Of a stretch of 5,535 bases of DNA, positions 5,511 to 5,535 are shown piece by piece. Position numbers and translations under genes: made by a program. The stretch comes from Candidatus Parabacteroides intestinavium (GTDB lineage Bacteria > Bacteroidota > Bacteroidia > Bacteroidales > Tannerellaceae): positions 1-5,535 of the forward strand of contig DWYO01000319.1 of NCBI GenBank assembly GCA_019118725.1, given 5' to 3'. The notes beneath the pieces are model-generated. The model was not told the DNA's origin and did no database searches. It saw only the letters and a list, made by a program, of their open reading frames with translations. Every line of letters begins with the position of its first letter. Positions within the stretch are counted from its first letter, which is position 1.

Positions 5511-5535
5511 CCCAAATCGGTCATTAGACTTTGGG
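5511..5535. repeat. Inverted repeat cut by the window end
   Basis: CCCAAA (5511-5516) and TTTGGG (5530-5535) are inverted copies separated by 13 nt. The left copy is preceded by ATTTTAA; if the right copy continues with TTAAAAT beyond the window, this would be a long interrupted palindrome. It may be a second hairpin, an insertion-sequence end or a dispersed intergenic element. The visible part does not decide. Confidence 0.3.

Noticed and set aside
1..5535. CRISPR array, tRNA, rRNA, toxin-antitoxin pair, phage or transposase gene
   Set aside because: Reading both strands gave no regularly spaced direct repeats, cloverleaf sequence or gene of these kinds, and every sizeable frame is explained by the six genes listed.

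Overview
The window looks like a chromosomal segment from a gut-type member of the order Bacteroidales. The main support is a Bacteroidetes-type -7 promoter box (TAnnTTTG), found three times just upstream of genes: TACCTTTG at 805-812, TATCTTTG at 4747-4754, and TACATTTG on the minus strand at 4652-4645. The A-rich leaders that mostly lack a Shine-Dalgarno site, and the protein families themselves, agree with this. The exact genus cannot be fixed from the sequence alone.

Left part (1-2408, plus strand): the 3' part of an alpha/beta hydrolase of the dienelactone-hydrolase type (its start lies outside the window) ends in a clear intrinsic terminator at 681-710. A new promoter then drives two overlapping genes, a left-handed beta-helix (hexapeptide) acyltransferase (841-1602) and an aldo/keto reductase (1587-2408). 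They share 16 bp and are probably translationally coupled. These three genes look richer in G and C than the rest of the window. They are small-molecule-modifying enzymes of the kind that often cluster in Bacteroidales accessory metabolism, but no substrate can be named.

Middle part (2463-4637, minus strand): a MATE-family exporter (450 aa) is followed after 3 nt by a metallo-beta-lactamase-fold hydrolase (272 aa) of the group related to archaeal dihydropterin-ribofuranosylaminobenzene-phosphate synthase. The two form a compact operon that converges on the aldo/keto reductase. The exporter's best -7 box lies only 7 nt from its start codon, so its mRNA may be nearly leaderless.

Right part (4638-5535): a 276-bp divergent intergenic region carries the exporter promoter and a second promoter. 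The second promoter makes a leader of roughly 150 nt with four dyad symmetries and two possible tiny ORFs. The gene behind it (4914-5420) encodes a secreted thioredoxin-fold protein with no cysteine at all: the CxxC active site reads D-A-E-S and the usual cis-proline is missing. It ends at a very strong 16-bp-stem terminator (5449-5492). The last 25 bases are an inverted repeat cut by the window edge, which could belong to a dispersed repeat or another hairpin.

No tRNA, rRNA, CRISPR, transposase or phage gene was recognised. No complete new system is evident. The least ordinary items are the redox-dead thioredoxin-like protein with its structured leader and the MATE plus metallo-hydrolase pair.
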